A DNA stretch of 64,000 nt from Lutimonas halocynthiae (GTDB lineage: Bacteria; Bacteroidota; Bacteroidia; Flavobacteriales; Flavobacteriaceae), in NCBI RefSeq assembly GCF_030409835.1, contig NZ_JAUFQO010000004.1, positions 434,001 through 498,000 of the forward strand, in the 5' to 3' direction. Position numbers and translations under genes: made by a program. Of the stretch, positions 1 through 8,754 are shown piece by piece. Position 1 is the first letter of the stretch, and every line of letters begins with the position of its first letter. Under the pieces are notes generated by a model that was given only the letters and a program-made list of their open reading frames with translations, was not told the origin of the DNA and made no database searches.

Positions 1-2949
1 GCTGAAAGCAAGATTGGACAACTGGAAGTTAAAGATGATGAGTTATTAGGTATTATTCGACTGGGGAGTGATACGGACGACAACTATTATCAAATTGAAA
101 TCCCCTTAAAAATTTCTGCATTTAGCGCTACGACTCAAGAAGAAGTATGGCCAGAGGAAAACAATATAGACGCAGCTATAAAAGATTTTGGAAATTTAAA
201 ATTAGAACGATCCGATATTGGAGCTCCAATTAATGAACTATATCCTCAGCCTCAAATTGGAGAGGAACCTCTTTATCGTATCAGGGTTAAAGGGAATCCA
301 AATCTATCCAATATTAGAACCATCATGTTGGGTGTAAAGAATGCAACACTGGCGCCAAAAAGTATGGAATTGTGGTTCAATGAATTGCGTGTATCTGATT
401 TTGACAATAAATCTAGTTGGGCGGCAATCGTTAATGCGGATGCCAATTTTGCGGATTTTGCAGATATTTCTCTAACGGGAAGTATGCACACCATTGGTTT
501 TGGTAGCCTTGATCAGATGGTAAATGAAAGGAGTCAGGATGAAATGAAGCAATATGGTTTGGTTACCAATATTAATATTGGTCAACTTTTACCGAGAAGA
601 GCAAGCATGAGTATTCCTATCAATTTTAGTTTTGGTGAAGAATATAGAGATCCTAAATACGACCCACGTTACCAAGATGTTCTATTCCAAAACGGAAGTA
701 CCAATAGTGAACTGGCCAGAGATTATACGCAAAGAAAAAGTCTTAATTTTATAAATGTTAGAAAAAACAGGACCTCGCAAAGTGCTAAGCCTCGATTTTA
801 CGACGTAGAGAATTTATCGCTCTCCTTTCTATATAATGAAACCTATCACCGGGATTATAATATCCAGAAATTCCTGGATCAAAAAGTTAGGGCATCAGCC
901 AATTACACGCATAGTTTCCAGCCTAAAATTATTGAACCATTCAAGTCATGGGGGCTTGTAAGTGATAAAGCTTATCTGCAGTTTATCAAAGATTTTAATA
1001 TCAATCTACTTCCTACGTCCTTTGCTATCAATTCAAATATTATCAGAACCTATAACGAACAGTTGTCAAGATCACTTGTTGAAGGTTTACCCGACCTTCC
1101 CTTATTGCAACAAAGGAATTTTATGTTTGACTGGGACTATCTTGTGGCTTACAATCTGACCAAGTCACTTCAATTCTCACTAAGAGCTTTGAACAATTAT
1201 GTTTATGATCAATTTGAAGAAGATGAAGACATTCAGATCTATGATAATTTCTTTAGGATTGGCAGACCAGATCACTATCATCAAACCTTCAATGTAACCT
1301 ATAAAATACCATTTGATAAGTTCCCTGCACTTAGTTTTATTAACGGTACTTATAATTATACTGCTGATTATGACTGGCAGGCTCCAGCCTTTACTACCAT
1401 CGATAATGTGGGTAATACAATTCAAAACGCCAACACACATAATTTTACGGCAGACATGAATATGGACAGACTATACGATTATATTGGGCTGTCTAAATTA
1501 TTCACGAAAAGAAAAACTGTCGATGTCAAACAGGACGCAGAAACAGGGCAACAACTCAAAGCCAAAAAAAGCCTGTCAACAGGCCAAAAAGTAGGTAGGG
1601 TTGCTGTTGATATTTTGACTTCGGTAAAAAATATCAGGCTCTCATATACTGAAAACAACGGTACATTTTTACCTGGCTATATACCAGAATTCGGATTCTT
1701 AGGTCAAAGTAGTTCTTCAGGCTCCATGGCACCGTCCCTGGGTTTTGCTTTTGGTAGTCAGGTGGATATTTTGGATAAGGCACTCACTAATGGATGGCTT
1801 ATTTCGAGAGATCCTAATGAAAATTTTTATGCAAAGAACTACAGCAGATCTCATTTCGATAAGTTCGATTATTCTGCCAGTATTAAATTCACCAGAGATC
1901 TGGATATTGAAGTTTTCGGTAACAGAACCTACACTGAAAGTTTTAATCAACAGCTGGATGTTGTAAATGGATTGCTTAATCCTACGCCTCAAAATGGTGT
2001 TGGGAATTTTAGTATTTCGCAAATAATGCTAGGAAGTTCTTTCGCTGACCCCGGAACATTGTTCCAAGAATTTAAAGATAATCGTTCGATCATCTCTCAG
2101 CGACTAGCCGATGATACTGGCGGAGATATTGATGGTTTTGGTGACACAAATCAAGATGTCGTACTTCCTGCCTTTATTGCAGCCTATACGGGCAAGGATG
2201 CGAATTCTGTTTCATTAACCGCCTTTAAAAAGACGCCGGTTCCCAATTGGAGAATATCCTATAAAGGGCTTATGGCAATTCCTTGGGTAAAAACCAACTT
2301 TAGGAGCTTCACGCTTGAACACAGTTATCGATCTGTCTATTCAGTACTGTCTTTTACGAATAACCTTAAATATGATGCTGACAATCCATATGAAGATGGA
2401 AACAGAGATATCGCGGGTAATTTCAATCCAGAAAAGTTGTATAATGGGGTCAATATGATTGAAGAATTCTCACCTTTGATCAGAGTTGATTTCAAGTTAA
2501 AAAATTCACTCTCAGTCAGGGCTGCGTTTAATAAAGATAAAGCACTGAATTTAAATTTCAATAATAATACGGTAACTGAAGTAGCAGGTGAGGAGATCGT
2601 TTTAGGTATGGGATACAGAATAAAAAATGTAAAAATGAAATTCAAGTCAGGAAGTGGCGGAGGTTCCACTACCTTTCAAGGAGACATTAATTTAAAGCTA
2701 GACATGGGAATTCGTGAAAATCTAACCATAGTTAGAGCCTATGGACTTGAAGACGATATAGACAATGATCAAATCACTGGAGGGCAAAATTTGATTTCTT
2801 TTAAATTTCTTGCAGATTATTCTCTTAATAAAAATTTACTCACCTCCTTTTTCCTTGACTATAATAATTCTAAATTTGCAATATCTACTACATATCCTCG
2901 TACTTCGATTAATGGGGGGATTAGTGTGAGATATATTATTGGAAATTAA
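1..2949 (+). CDS. sprA: Gliding motility / T9SS outer-membrane protein SprA (5'-truncated, C-terminal 982 residues)
   Basis: The frame is open from the first base of the window, so the gene begins upstream. The 982 residues present are rich in alternating hydrophobic and aromatic beta-strand patterns, with many Asn/Tyr/Phe-rich stretches, and end in GGISVRYIIGN, a typical outer-membrane beta-strand terminus. SprA is the giant (about 2,400-residue) barrel of the type IX secretion translocon, needed for export of surface adhesins and for gliding. The call rests on overall composition, on recognisable segments such as the repeated FNVTYK/DFKLKNSL strands, and on the downstream gcvH-VanZ gene order that commonly follows sprA in Flavobacteria. 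An internal ATG at 325 is not the start, because coding continues upstream of it. Roughly 40% of the usual protein is visible. Confidence 0.88.
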   Translation, partial: AESKIGQLEVKDDELLGIIRLGSDTDDNYYQIEIPLKISAFSATTQEEVWPEENNIDAAIKDFGNLKLERSDIGAPINELYPQPQIGEEPLYRIRVKGNPNLSNIRTIMLGVKNATLAPKSMELWFNELRVSDFDNKSSWAAIVNADANFADFADISLTGSMHTIGFGSLDQMVNERSQDEMKQYGLVTNINIGQLLPRRASMSIPINFSFGEEYRDPKYDPRYQDVLFQNGSTNSELARDYTQRKSLNFINVRKNRTSQSAKPRFYDVENLSLSFLYNETYHRDYNIQKFLDQKVRASANYTHSFQPKIIEPFKSWGLVSDKAYLQFIKDFNINLLPTSFAINSNIIRTYNEQLSRSLVEGLPDLPLLQQRNFMFDWDYLVAYNLTKSLQFSLRALNNYVYDQFEEDEDIQIYDNFFRIGRPDHYHQTFNVTYKIPFDKFPALSFINGTYNYTADYDWQAPAFTTIDNVGNTIQNANTHNFTADMNMDRLYDYIGLSKLFTKRKTVDVKQDAETGQQLKAKKSLSTGQKVGRVAVDILTSVKNIRLSYTENNGTFLPGYIPEFGFLGQSSSSGSMAPSLGFAFGSQVDILDKALTNGWLISRDPNENFYAKNYSRSHFDKFDYSASIKFTRDLDIEVFGNRTYTESFNQQLDVVNGLLNPTPQNGVGNFSISQIMLGSSFADPGTLFQEFKDNRSIISQRLADDTGGDIDGFGDTNQDVVLPAFIAAYTGKDANSVSLTAFKKTPVPNWRISYKGLMAIPWVKTNFRSFTLEHSYRSVYSVLSFTNNLKYDADNPYEDGNRDIAGNFNPEKLYNGVNMIEEFSPLIRVDFKLKNSLSVRAAFNKDKALNLNFNNNTVTEVAGEEIVLGMGYRIKNVKMKFKSGSGGGSTTFQGDINLKLDMGIRENLTIVRAYGLEDDIDNDQITGGQNLISFKFLADYSLNKNLLTSFFLDYNNSKFAISTTYPRTSINGGISVRYIIGN

Positions 2950-2964
2950 CTTAAAGATTTTAAA

Positions 2965-3345
2965 ATGAACATACCAGAAGATTTGAAATTCACAAAAGAC
3001 CACGAATGGGTAAAAATTGAAGGTGATATTGCTACAGTAGGTATCACCGATTTTGCTCAGGGTGAACTAGGCGATATCGTTTATGTAGATGTTGAGACTG
3101 TTGATGAAAGCATCGATCAAAATGAAGTGTTTGGAAGCGTAGAGGCTGTAAAAACAGTTTCAGATTTATTCATGCCTTTGAGCGGTGAGATTGTTGAATT
3201 TAACGAATTGCTAGAAGATGCTCCTGAAAAAGTGAACACTGATGCTTATGGTGATGGATGGATGATAAAAATTAAAATGAGTAATGACTCAGAAATCGCT
3301 GGTTTATTAGATGCTGCAGGATATAAAGAAATTATTGGAGCGTAA
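2965..3345 (+). CDS. gcvH: Glycine cleavage system H protein
   Basis: This 126-residue protein is the lipoyl carrier that shuttles the aminomethyl group from the P protein to the T protein during glycine oxidation in the cytoplasm. It is full length for the family. It opens with the conserved [14 protein letters not shown], and the lipoyl-lysine motif is [12 protein letters not shown] with Lys63 as the modified residue. The start lies 15 bp after the sprA stop, so it is probably cotranscribed with sprA although the functions are unrelated. The genes for P and T proteins are not in this window. The 3' end overlaps the following VanZ-like gene by 35 bp. Confidence 0.97.
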   Translation: MNIPEDLKFTKDHEWVKIEGDIATVGITDFAQGELGDIVYVDVETVDESIDQNEVFGSVEAVKTVSDLFMPLSGEIVEFNELLEDAPEKVNTDAYGDGWMIKIKMSNDSEIAGLLDAAGYKEIIGA

Positions 3346-3703
3346 TTCGCTATTTATTGCCATAGCTGCCACCCTCTTTCTTGCTGTTTTGAGTCTTAGT
3401 GCAGTACCCAAACTAAATTTAGGTCTTAGAATTAAATCTGGAGATAAATACTTGCATTTCATAGCATACTTTGGTTTGACCCTGTTATGGTATTTCGCCT
3501 TGAAGGATAGGATTGACAAAAAGATGTTTAAATTTTTTGTACCTTTAGCCATAATCCTTTATGGCATAATTCTTGAAGGATTACAAAGTGGCTTAACTAC
3601 CTATAGAACAGGTGATGTTTATGATGCCATCGCGAACACCTCAGGAGTTATTGTAGCCCTGTTGGTTTTCAACCGATTATTAAAGTGGTACAGGACAATT
3701 TAA
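3311..3703 (+). CDS. VanZ-like family membrane protein
   Basis: This 130-residue integral membrane protein has about four hydrophobic helices (around residues 12-30, 47-66, 73-92 and 105-124). The motif [18 protein letters not shown] and the later [24 protein letters not shown] carry the conserved Lys/His and Asp/Asn-Gly residues of the VanZ-like family. The family is named after the teicoplanin-resistance accessory protein, but chromosomal members like this have no established function. The chosen ATG lies inside gcvH in another frame; no good start exists after the gcvH stop that keeps the first helix, so translational coupling is likely. Confidence 0.85.
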   Translation: MLQDIKKLLERNSLFIAIAATLFLAVLSLSAVPKLNLGLRIKSGDKYLHFIAYFGLTLLWYFALKDRIDKKMFKFFVPLAIILYGIILEGLQSGLTTYRTGDVYDAIANTSGVIVALLVFNRLLKWYRTI

Positions 3704-3767
3704 AAATTACTTGTTTTTGTGCAGATTATTTCATTAAATTAGCGCAGTATAAAAATATTAAGAGAAC

Positions 3768-4487
3768 ATGGAAGTAAAAAAGAACCCGAAAGCGAATCTT
3801 GAAAAGCATAACAAACAATTCATGCTATTAGGTTTAGCCCTTGCTTTGATTCTTATATATATAGGAATCGAATGGAAAACCTTTGAAAGAAGTGTTGCTG
3901 ATTTAGGAATGGCTGATATTAATGCTGAAGAAGAAATTGATATACCAATTACAGAAAGAATTCAAGAGGTGAAACCACCGCCACCGCCTCCACCAGCTCC
4001 AGAAAAGATCGAAATCGTTGAGGATGAGTCAGATATAGAAGAAACTGTATTAGAATCTACTGAGACCGATGAATCTGAAGCGGTAGAAGTTGAGGAAATT
4101 GAAGAAATTGTTGAAGATGAAGAAGTCATTGACGATGTTCCTTTTGCTATTATTGAGAATGTGCCTGTTTACCCAGGTTGTAAGGGTAGTAATGATGAAA
4201 AGAAAAAGTGTATGGTTGATAAAATTTCCAAACACGTAAACAGAAAATATAACACTGGCCTGGCTGGGGATCTGGGATTGAGTCCAGGAAAGAAAAGAGT
4301 ATATGTTCAATTTAAGATTGACAAACAAGGAAAAATAACAGATGTTCGCGCAAGAGGACCTCATGCACGTCTTGAAAAAGAAGCGGTAAGAGTTGTTAAA
4401 TTGTTACCGGAAATGACACCTGGAAAACAAAGAGGAAGACCAGTAGGGGTAAAATACACCCTACCTATTACACTAGTAGTGGAATAA
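3768..4487 (+). CDS. tonB: Energy transducer TonB (copy 1)
   Basis: This 239-residue protein fits the layout of TonB, which carries proton-motive energy from ExbB/ExbD in the inner membrane to outer-membrane receptors. One N-terminal helix (residues about 19-37) is followed by a proline run after EVKPP (about 68-80), a strongly acidic Glu/Asp linker (about 85-125) and a C-terminal TonB domain. That domain begins with PVYPGC and includes YVQFKIDKQGKITDVRARGPH and a terminal YTLPITLVVE strand. Two cysteines (YPGC plus one ten residues later) could form a periplasmic disulfide. A second copy follows at 4667. A variant -7 box (TAAATTAG, 3735-3742) precedes the gene and a strong hairpin terminator follows, so this may be a single-gene unit. 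Confidence 0.93.
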   Translation: MEVKKNPKANLEKHNKQFMLLGLALALILIYIGIEWKTFERSVADLGMADINAEEEIDIPITERIQEVKPPPPPPPAPEKIEIVEDESDIEETVLESTETDESEAVEVEEIEEIVEDEEVIDDVPFAIIENVPVYPGCKGSNDEKKKCMVDKISKHVNRKYNTGLAGDLGLSPGKKRVYVQFKIDKQGKITDVRARGPHARLEKEAVRVVKLLPEMTPGKQRGRPVGVKYTLPITLVVE

Positions 4488-4504
4488 TAACTTTCTATAA
4501 ATAA

Positions 4505-4545
4505 AAAAAAGACCATCCGTCAACAGACAGATGGTCTTTTTTTTT
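4505..4545 (+). terminator. Rho-independent terminator after tonB copy 1
   Basis: An inverted repeat AGACCATC...GATGGTCT (4510-4537), extended by GTC/GAC pairs around a small loop, is preceded by an A run and followed by nine T residues. It lies 20 bp after the tonB stop. The A run upstream means it could also work in the other direction, but no minus-strand gene converges here. Confidence 0.9.
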
Positions 4546-4666
4546 GCTTTTTTCTATCTCAGCAGAATAATAGCTCATTCTACTGAATTAAGGAAAACAT
4601 GATAAAAATCATTCTTTTTCTTGAACTAATATCCTAAATTAGAAGGTATTATCAATTCATCATATC

Positions 4667-5395
4667 ATGTTAGCAAAAAAAAGCAGTAAGGCAAGGTTGT
4701 CTCCCTATCGAAAGCTTTTCTTTCAATTGGGTCTGGTTTTGACTTTGCTACTTGTTTATATTGGATTGGAATGGAAAACTGTAGAAAGATATATTGGTGA
4801 ACTTGAACAAGTTTCAACGGAAACAGAGGAGTTTATCGACATCCCAATTACCCAAAGAATTTTAGAGATAAAACCTCCTCCCCCACCTCCTGCTCCTGAA
4901 AAAATAGAAATTGTGACCAATGATGAAGATATCATAGAAACTGTTTTGGAATCAACTGAAACGGATGAAAGCGAATTTGTTGAAGTGACCGAATATGAGG
5001 ATATCGATGAGATTATTGAAGAAGAAGAAATCCTCAAGGATATACCCTTTGCCATTATTGAAGAAGCTCCTGTTTATCCAGGGTGCAAAGGCACAAAAGA
5101 AGAATTAAAAAAATGCCTTCAAGACAAAATTAACAAACATGTTCAAAAAAATTTCAAGACTCAAATTGCGCAAGAACTTGGTCTGACTGAAGGTAAGAAA
5201 AAAGTTTATGTACAGTTCAAAATCGATAAAACAGGGGAAATCGTAGATATTAGAGCCAGAGGCCCTCATGCCCGTCTAGAAAAAGAGGCGATTAGAGTTG
5301 TCAAGTTATTACCTCAAATGACACCCGGGAAACAACGAACTAAACCAGTTCGTGTATCCTATACCCTACCTGTAACACTCGTTGTTATCCAATAA
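4667..5395 (+). CDS. tonB: Energy transducer TonB (copy 2)
   Basis: This 242-residue paralog of the preceding gene has the same order of parts: one N-terminal helix with LVYIGLEWKTVERYI, the proline run KPPPPPPAPEKIEIV, an acidic linker and a TonB C-terminal domain starting PVYPGCKGTKEELKKC. The C-terminal half is nearly superimposable on copy 1 (VYVQFKIDKTGEIVDIRARGPH). The two genes are therefore a tandem duplication that has diverged mainly in the linker. Each has its own upstream region with a TAAATTAG variant box (here 4635-4642), and a terminator separates them, which suggests independent expression and perhaps different receptor or ExbBD partners. Confidence 0.93.
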   Translation: MLAKKSSKARLSPYRKLFFQLGLVLTLLLVYIGLEWKTVERYIGELEQVSTETEEFIDIPITQRILEIKPPPPPPAPEKIEIVTNDEDIIETVLESTETDESEFVEVTEYEDIDEIIEEEEILKDIPFAIIEEAPVYPGCKGTKEELKKCLQDKINKHVQKNFKTQIAQELGLTEGKKKVYVQFKIDKTGEIVDIRARGPHARLEKEAIRVVKLLPQMTPGKQRTKPVRVSYTLPVTLVVIQ

Positions 5396-5468
5396 TATAC
5401 TATTCTAACCGTGTAAGGTTTCATCCCATTCTTTATAAAACTGCTTCGCACTTATCATTATTAATTTG

Positions 5469-5476
5469 TAAATTTG
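5469..5476 (+). promoter_or_regulatory. Candidate -7 box for the deoC operon
   Basis: TAAATTTG matches the Bacteroidetes -7 consensus TAnnTTTG exactly and ends 18 bases before the deoC ATG. There is no clear -33 TTG at the best spacing, so the call rests on the -7 box and position only. Confidence 0.5.
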
Positions 5477-5494
5477 AATTTATAATTCACATGA

Positions 5495-6391
5495 ATGATT
5501 CCAAATATAAATAATTTACCATCCTATGACACTGTTGGAGTTTTGGAACGTGTTGATAGGTTTTGCAAAAGAAGCATCAAAAACACTTCTAAGTTAGAGG
5601 GGCTTAAATTAGCGCTTAGCATGATAGACCTTACTACACTTGAAGGGAAAGACACCCCGGGCAAGGTTCAGCAGCTATGCTATAAGGCACTGCATCTTCA
5701 CGATCAATTAGATAATATACCAACAGTTGCGGCTATTTGCGTTTACCCAACCTATGTTAAAATAGCAAAGAAAGCATTAGAAAATTCAACTATTCAAGTA
5801 GCTTCTGTTGCCACAGCTTTTCCAAGCGGACAATCAAGCAGGAATACAAAAATTATGGATACTGAATTCGCTGTCGATCAAGGAGCCGATGAAATTGACA
5901 TGGTCATTTCAAGAGGTGCGTTTTTGGCTGGCGAATACAATTTTGTATTTGATGAAATTGCAGCTGTAAAAGAAGCTTGTGGGTCAGCACATTTAAAAGT
6001 CATTCTCGAAACAGGTGAATTAGACACATTGGATAATGTGAGAAAAGCAAGTGAAATTGCGATGTATGCAGGAGCTGACTTCATCAAAACTTCGACCGGA
6101 AAAATACAACCAGCAGCCACAATGCCAGTTACCTATGTGATGCTTGATGCCATCAAGAAATATTACATGGATACCGGTAAAATTATCGGCATGAAACCAG
6201 CTGGTGGCATCTCAACTTCGAAGATAGCCTTGCAATATTTAGTCATGCTCAATGAGGTACTAGGTGAAAAATGGATGAACAGCACCTATTTTAGGTTTGG
6301 GGCCAGTAGTTTAGCAAATGACATTTTAATGCAGTTAGTAAAATCGGAAACAGGTTATTACCAATCCGCTAATTATTTTTCAAAGGATTAA
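5495..6391 (+). CDS. deoC: Deoxyribose-phosphate aldolase
   Basis: DeoC splits 2-deoxyribose-5-phosphate into glyceraldehyde-3-phosphate and acetaldehyde in deoxynucleoside catabolism. The protein has 298 residues, on the long side for the family. Catalytic landmarks are the Schiff-base lysine in DFIKTSTGK (about Lys198), the second lysine in GMKPAGGIS (Lys234) and the GADEIDMVISRG segment. It is followed after 2 bp by a full aldehyde dehydrogenase and then by a truncated dehydrogenase-like gene. That arrangement suggests that the aldehyde products of the aldolase are oxidised by the neighbours. A second ATG 4 bp upstream is in another frame. Confidence 0.95.
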   Translation: MIPNINNLPSYDTVGVLERVDRFCKRSIKNTSKLEGLKLALSMIDLTTLEGKDTPGKVQQLCYKALHLHDQLDNIPTVAAICVYPTYVKIAKKALENSTIQVASVATAFPSGQSSRNTKIMDTEFAVDQGADEIDMVISRGAFLAGEYNFVFDEIAAVKEACGSAHLKVILETGELDTLDNVRKASEIAMYAGADFIKTSTGKIQPAATMPVTYVMLDAIKKYYMDTGKIIGMKPAGGISTSKIALQYLVMLNEVLGEKWMNSTYFRFGASSLANDILMQLVKSETGYYQSANYFSKD

Positions 6392-6393
6392 CC

Positions 6394-7860
6394 ATGACAA
6401 AAAAAACAGATAGCTCTGCATTCAAAGCTTCTTGGACTTATGATGCAGCGCCAGAAAGTACCGACCATATTCAAATTAAAAAACAATACGATCTCTTTAT
6501 CAATGGTGAGTTTTCTTCTCCGGTTGAAGGTCAATATTTTGAAACGATTAACCCTTCAAACCATGAGCTAATTTCTAAAGTGGCTGACGCCTCCTCAAAA
6601 GATGTGGATAAGGCCGTAGTTGCTGCAGGAAAAGCTTTTAAAAAATGGTCTGCATTATCGGGAAAAGAAAGAGGGAAGTATATTTTCAGAATTGCCAGAT
6701 TAATCCAAGAAAGAGCCAGAGAATTTTCCGTTATTGAAAGCCTGGATGGAGGGAAACCCATTCGTGAATCAAGGGATATCGATATTCCTTTAGCCGCCAA
6801 TCATTTTTTCTATTATGCGGGTTGGGCGGATAAGCTTGATTACGCCTTCCCCAATCGTAAGACCAAGCCTTTAGGAGTAGTTGGTCAGATCATTCCTTGG
6901 AATTTCCCTTTATTAATGGCTGCATGGAAAATTGCCCCAGCCCTTGCTACAGGAAATACCGTCGTTTTGAAACCAGCTGAAACAACTCCCTTGACAGCGT
7001 TGAAGTTAGCCGAAATCATTAAAGACAGTGGCTTGCCAAAAGGAGTGGTAAATATTGTAACGGGTGCAGGGAAAACAGGAGCCGCGATAGTTGAACATCC
7101 AGACATTCAGAAAATAGCTTTTACTGGATCTACAGGAGTAGGAAAATATATTCAAAAAGCAATAGCAGGAACAGATAAAAAACTCACCCTTGAATTAGGA
7201 GGTAAGGGAGCTAATATCATATTTGAAGATGCAGCTATTGATCAGGCAGTAGAAGGCATTATCAATGCCATCTTCTTCAATCAAGGACATGTATGTTGTG
7301 CAGGATCGAGATTATTTGTTCAAGAGTCTGTAGCAAAATTGGTTATTGATAAGTTAAAAGAAAGAATGAATTCTTTAATGATTGGAGATCCACTAGATAA
7401 GAACACTGATATAGGGGCTGTTAATTCCGAAAAACAATTAAAGACAATTAAAAACTATATTGAAATCGGATTAAACGAAGGAGGTGAAATTTACCAACCT
7501 GAATGTCAGGTTCCTGATAAAGGAAATTGGTGTAAACCTACTCTTTTCATCAATGTTTCCCAATCACATCGTATAGTACAAGAAGAAATATTTGGCCCCG
7601 TTTTAGCCATACAAACCTTCAGAACAGTTGACGAAGTAATTGAAAAGGCTAATAATACACCTTATGGTTTATCGGCTGGTGTATGGACTGAAAAAGGATC
7701 AAAGATTTTTTATCTCACTCAAAAATTAAAGGCCGGCGTCATTTGGGCTAACACTTTTAATAAATTTGATGCGACATCACCATTTGGTGGTTATAAAGAA
7801 AGTGGATTTGGAAGAGAAGGAGGTCTCCATGGCCTTAAACCTTATGTAAAATTTGAATAA
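6394..7860 (+). CDS. NAD(P)-dependent aldehyde dehydrogenase (ALDH16-like first module)
   Basis: This 488-residue, complete aldehyde dehydrogenase has the NAD-binding segment IIPWNFPLLMAAWKIAPALATGNTVVLKPAE, the conserved FTGSTGVGK, the general-base glutamate in LELGGKGAN (Glu267) and the nucleophile in NQGHVCCAGSR (Cys301 by alignment to the GQxC motif). The C-terminal EEIFGPVLAIQTF and SPFGGYKESGFGREGG are also intact, so it should be active. It sits between deoC and a truncated ALDH-like gene. By length and order the pair equals one two-domain ALDH16 protein split into two genes. The substrate is inferred from context to be acetaldehyde or a triose aldehyde; the sequence does not prove it. 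Confidence 0.93.
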   Translation: MTKKTDSSAFKASWTYDAAPESTDHIQIKKQYDLFINGEFSSPVEGQYFETINPSNHELISKVADASSKDVDKAVVAAGKAFKKWSALSGKERGKYIFRIARLIQERAREFSVIESLDGGKPIRESRDIDIPLAANHFFYYAGWADKLDYAFPNRKTKPLGVVGQIIPWNFPLLMAAWKIAPALATGNTVVLKPAETTPLTALKLAEIIKDSGLPKGVVNIVTGAGKTGAAIVEHPDIQKIAFTGSTGVGKYIQKAIAGTDKKLTLELGGKGANIIFEDAAIDQAVEGIINAIFFNQGHVCCAGSRLFVQESVAKLVIDKLKERMNSLMIGDPLDKNTDIGAVNSEKQLKTIKNYIEIGLNEGGEIYQPECQVPDKGNWCKPTLFINVSQSHRIVQEEIFGPVLAIQTFRTVDEVIEKANNTPYGLSAGVWTEKGSKIFYLTQKLKAGVIWANTFNKFDATSPFGGYKESGFGREGGLHGLKPYVKFE

Positions 7861-7862
7861 TT

Positions 7863-8723
7863 ATGAGTAGGATAGATATCATGAAGACCTATAAATTATA
7901 TATCGGAGGTAAATTCCCTAGAACAGAATCTGGCAGGTATTTCCCGGTTCACAATAAAAAAGGGCAGCTCCTTGCGAATATGTGTTTGGCTTCAAGGAAA
8001 GATTTTAGAAATGCTGTTGTTGTTGCCAGAAAGGCACAAAGTGGATGGCAGAATGCAACAGCGCTCAATAAAGGCCAGATCTTATATAGAATTGCAGAAA
8101 TGCTTGAAGGAAGAAAAGACCAATTCATAAAAGAGCTTGAAACCCAAGGGTACAGTGCTAAAAAGGCAACTGAGGAAGTAGAAGCTTCCATCGATCGATT
8201 GGTTTATTATGCGGGTTGGAGCGATAAATTTCAACAAATATTTAGTGCTGTAAATCCAGTTTCAAGTGCTCATTTCAATTTTTCTGCACCAGAACCTACG
8301 GGTGTCATATCTATTGTGGCTCCGGAATCACAGGGATTATTAGGATTGGTTTCAGTTATTGCGCCTGTATTAGTCGGTGGAAATACTTCAGTAATATTAG
8401 CGAGTAATAGCATGCCACTAAGTGCAATTTCATTTGCCGAAGTTTTACACTCTTCTGACGTACCGCCAGGAGTTATTAATATCCTAACAGGTGAAAGGAA
8501 AGAATTGGTTTCTCATATGGCTTCTCATATGGATGTAAATGCCATAGTTTATAGTGGAAATTCAGAAGACGAAATTAAAAATATTTCTGAGCTTTCAAGC
8601 GAGAATATAAAAAGGGTTGTTCTCTATAAAAAAAATGATTGGTTAGGAGATCATAATGAATCTCCCTATTTCATTGAAAAAACACTGGAGATCAAAACGA
8701 CCTGGCATCCAACAAAAGTTTAG
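7863..8723 (+). CDS. Truncated, non-catalytic aldehyde dehydrogenase-like protein (ALDH16-like second module)
   Basis: This 286-residue protein is homologous only to the N-terminal, coenzyme-binding part of aldehyde dehydrogenases. Recognisable parts are YKLYIGGKFPRTESGRYF, the segment ISIVAPESQGLLGLVSVIAPVLVGGNT matching the NAD-binding loop, and PPGVINILTGER. The catalytic domain with its nucleophilic cysteine and the ELGGK glutamate is missing, and the protein ends soon after the Rossmann fold. In ALDH16 enzymes a full ALDH domain is followed in the same chain by a shorter inactive one; here the same two parts are separate genes 2 bp apart. I infer that it forms a complex with the upstream enzyme. 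A second ATG at 7881 would shorten it by six residues. Confidence 0.85.
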   Translation: MSRIDIMKTYKLYIGGKFPRTESGRYFPVHNKKGQLLANMCLASRKDFRNAVVVARKAQSGWQNATALNKGQILYRIAEMLEGRKDQFIKELETQGYSAKKATEEVEASIDRLVYYAGWSDKFQQIFSAVNPVSSAHFNFSAPEPTGVISIVAPESQGLLGLVSVIAPVLVGGNTSVILASNSMPLSAISFAEVLHSSDVPPGVINILTGERKELVSHMASHMDVNAIVYSGNSEDEIKNISELSSENIKRVVLYKKNDWLGDHNESPYFIEKTLEIKTTWHPTKV

Positions 8724-8754
8724 TCTATTTCTTATATAAAATAATTTAATTTCT

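Noticed and set aside
7863-8723. Truncated ALDH-like gene as a decayed pseudogene
   Set aside because: The frame is intact with its own start and stop, and the length matches the second domain of ALDH16; a decayed copy would be expected to carry frameshifts.
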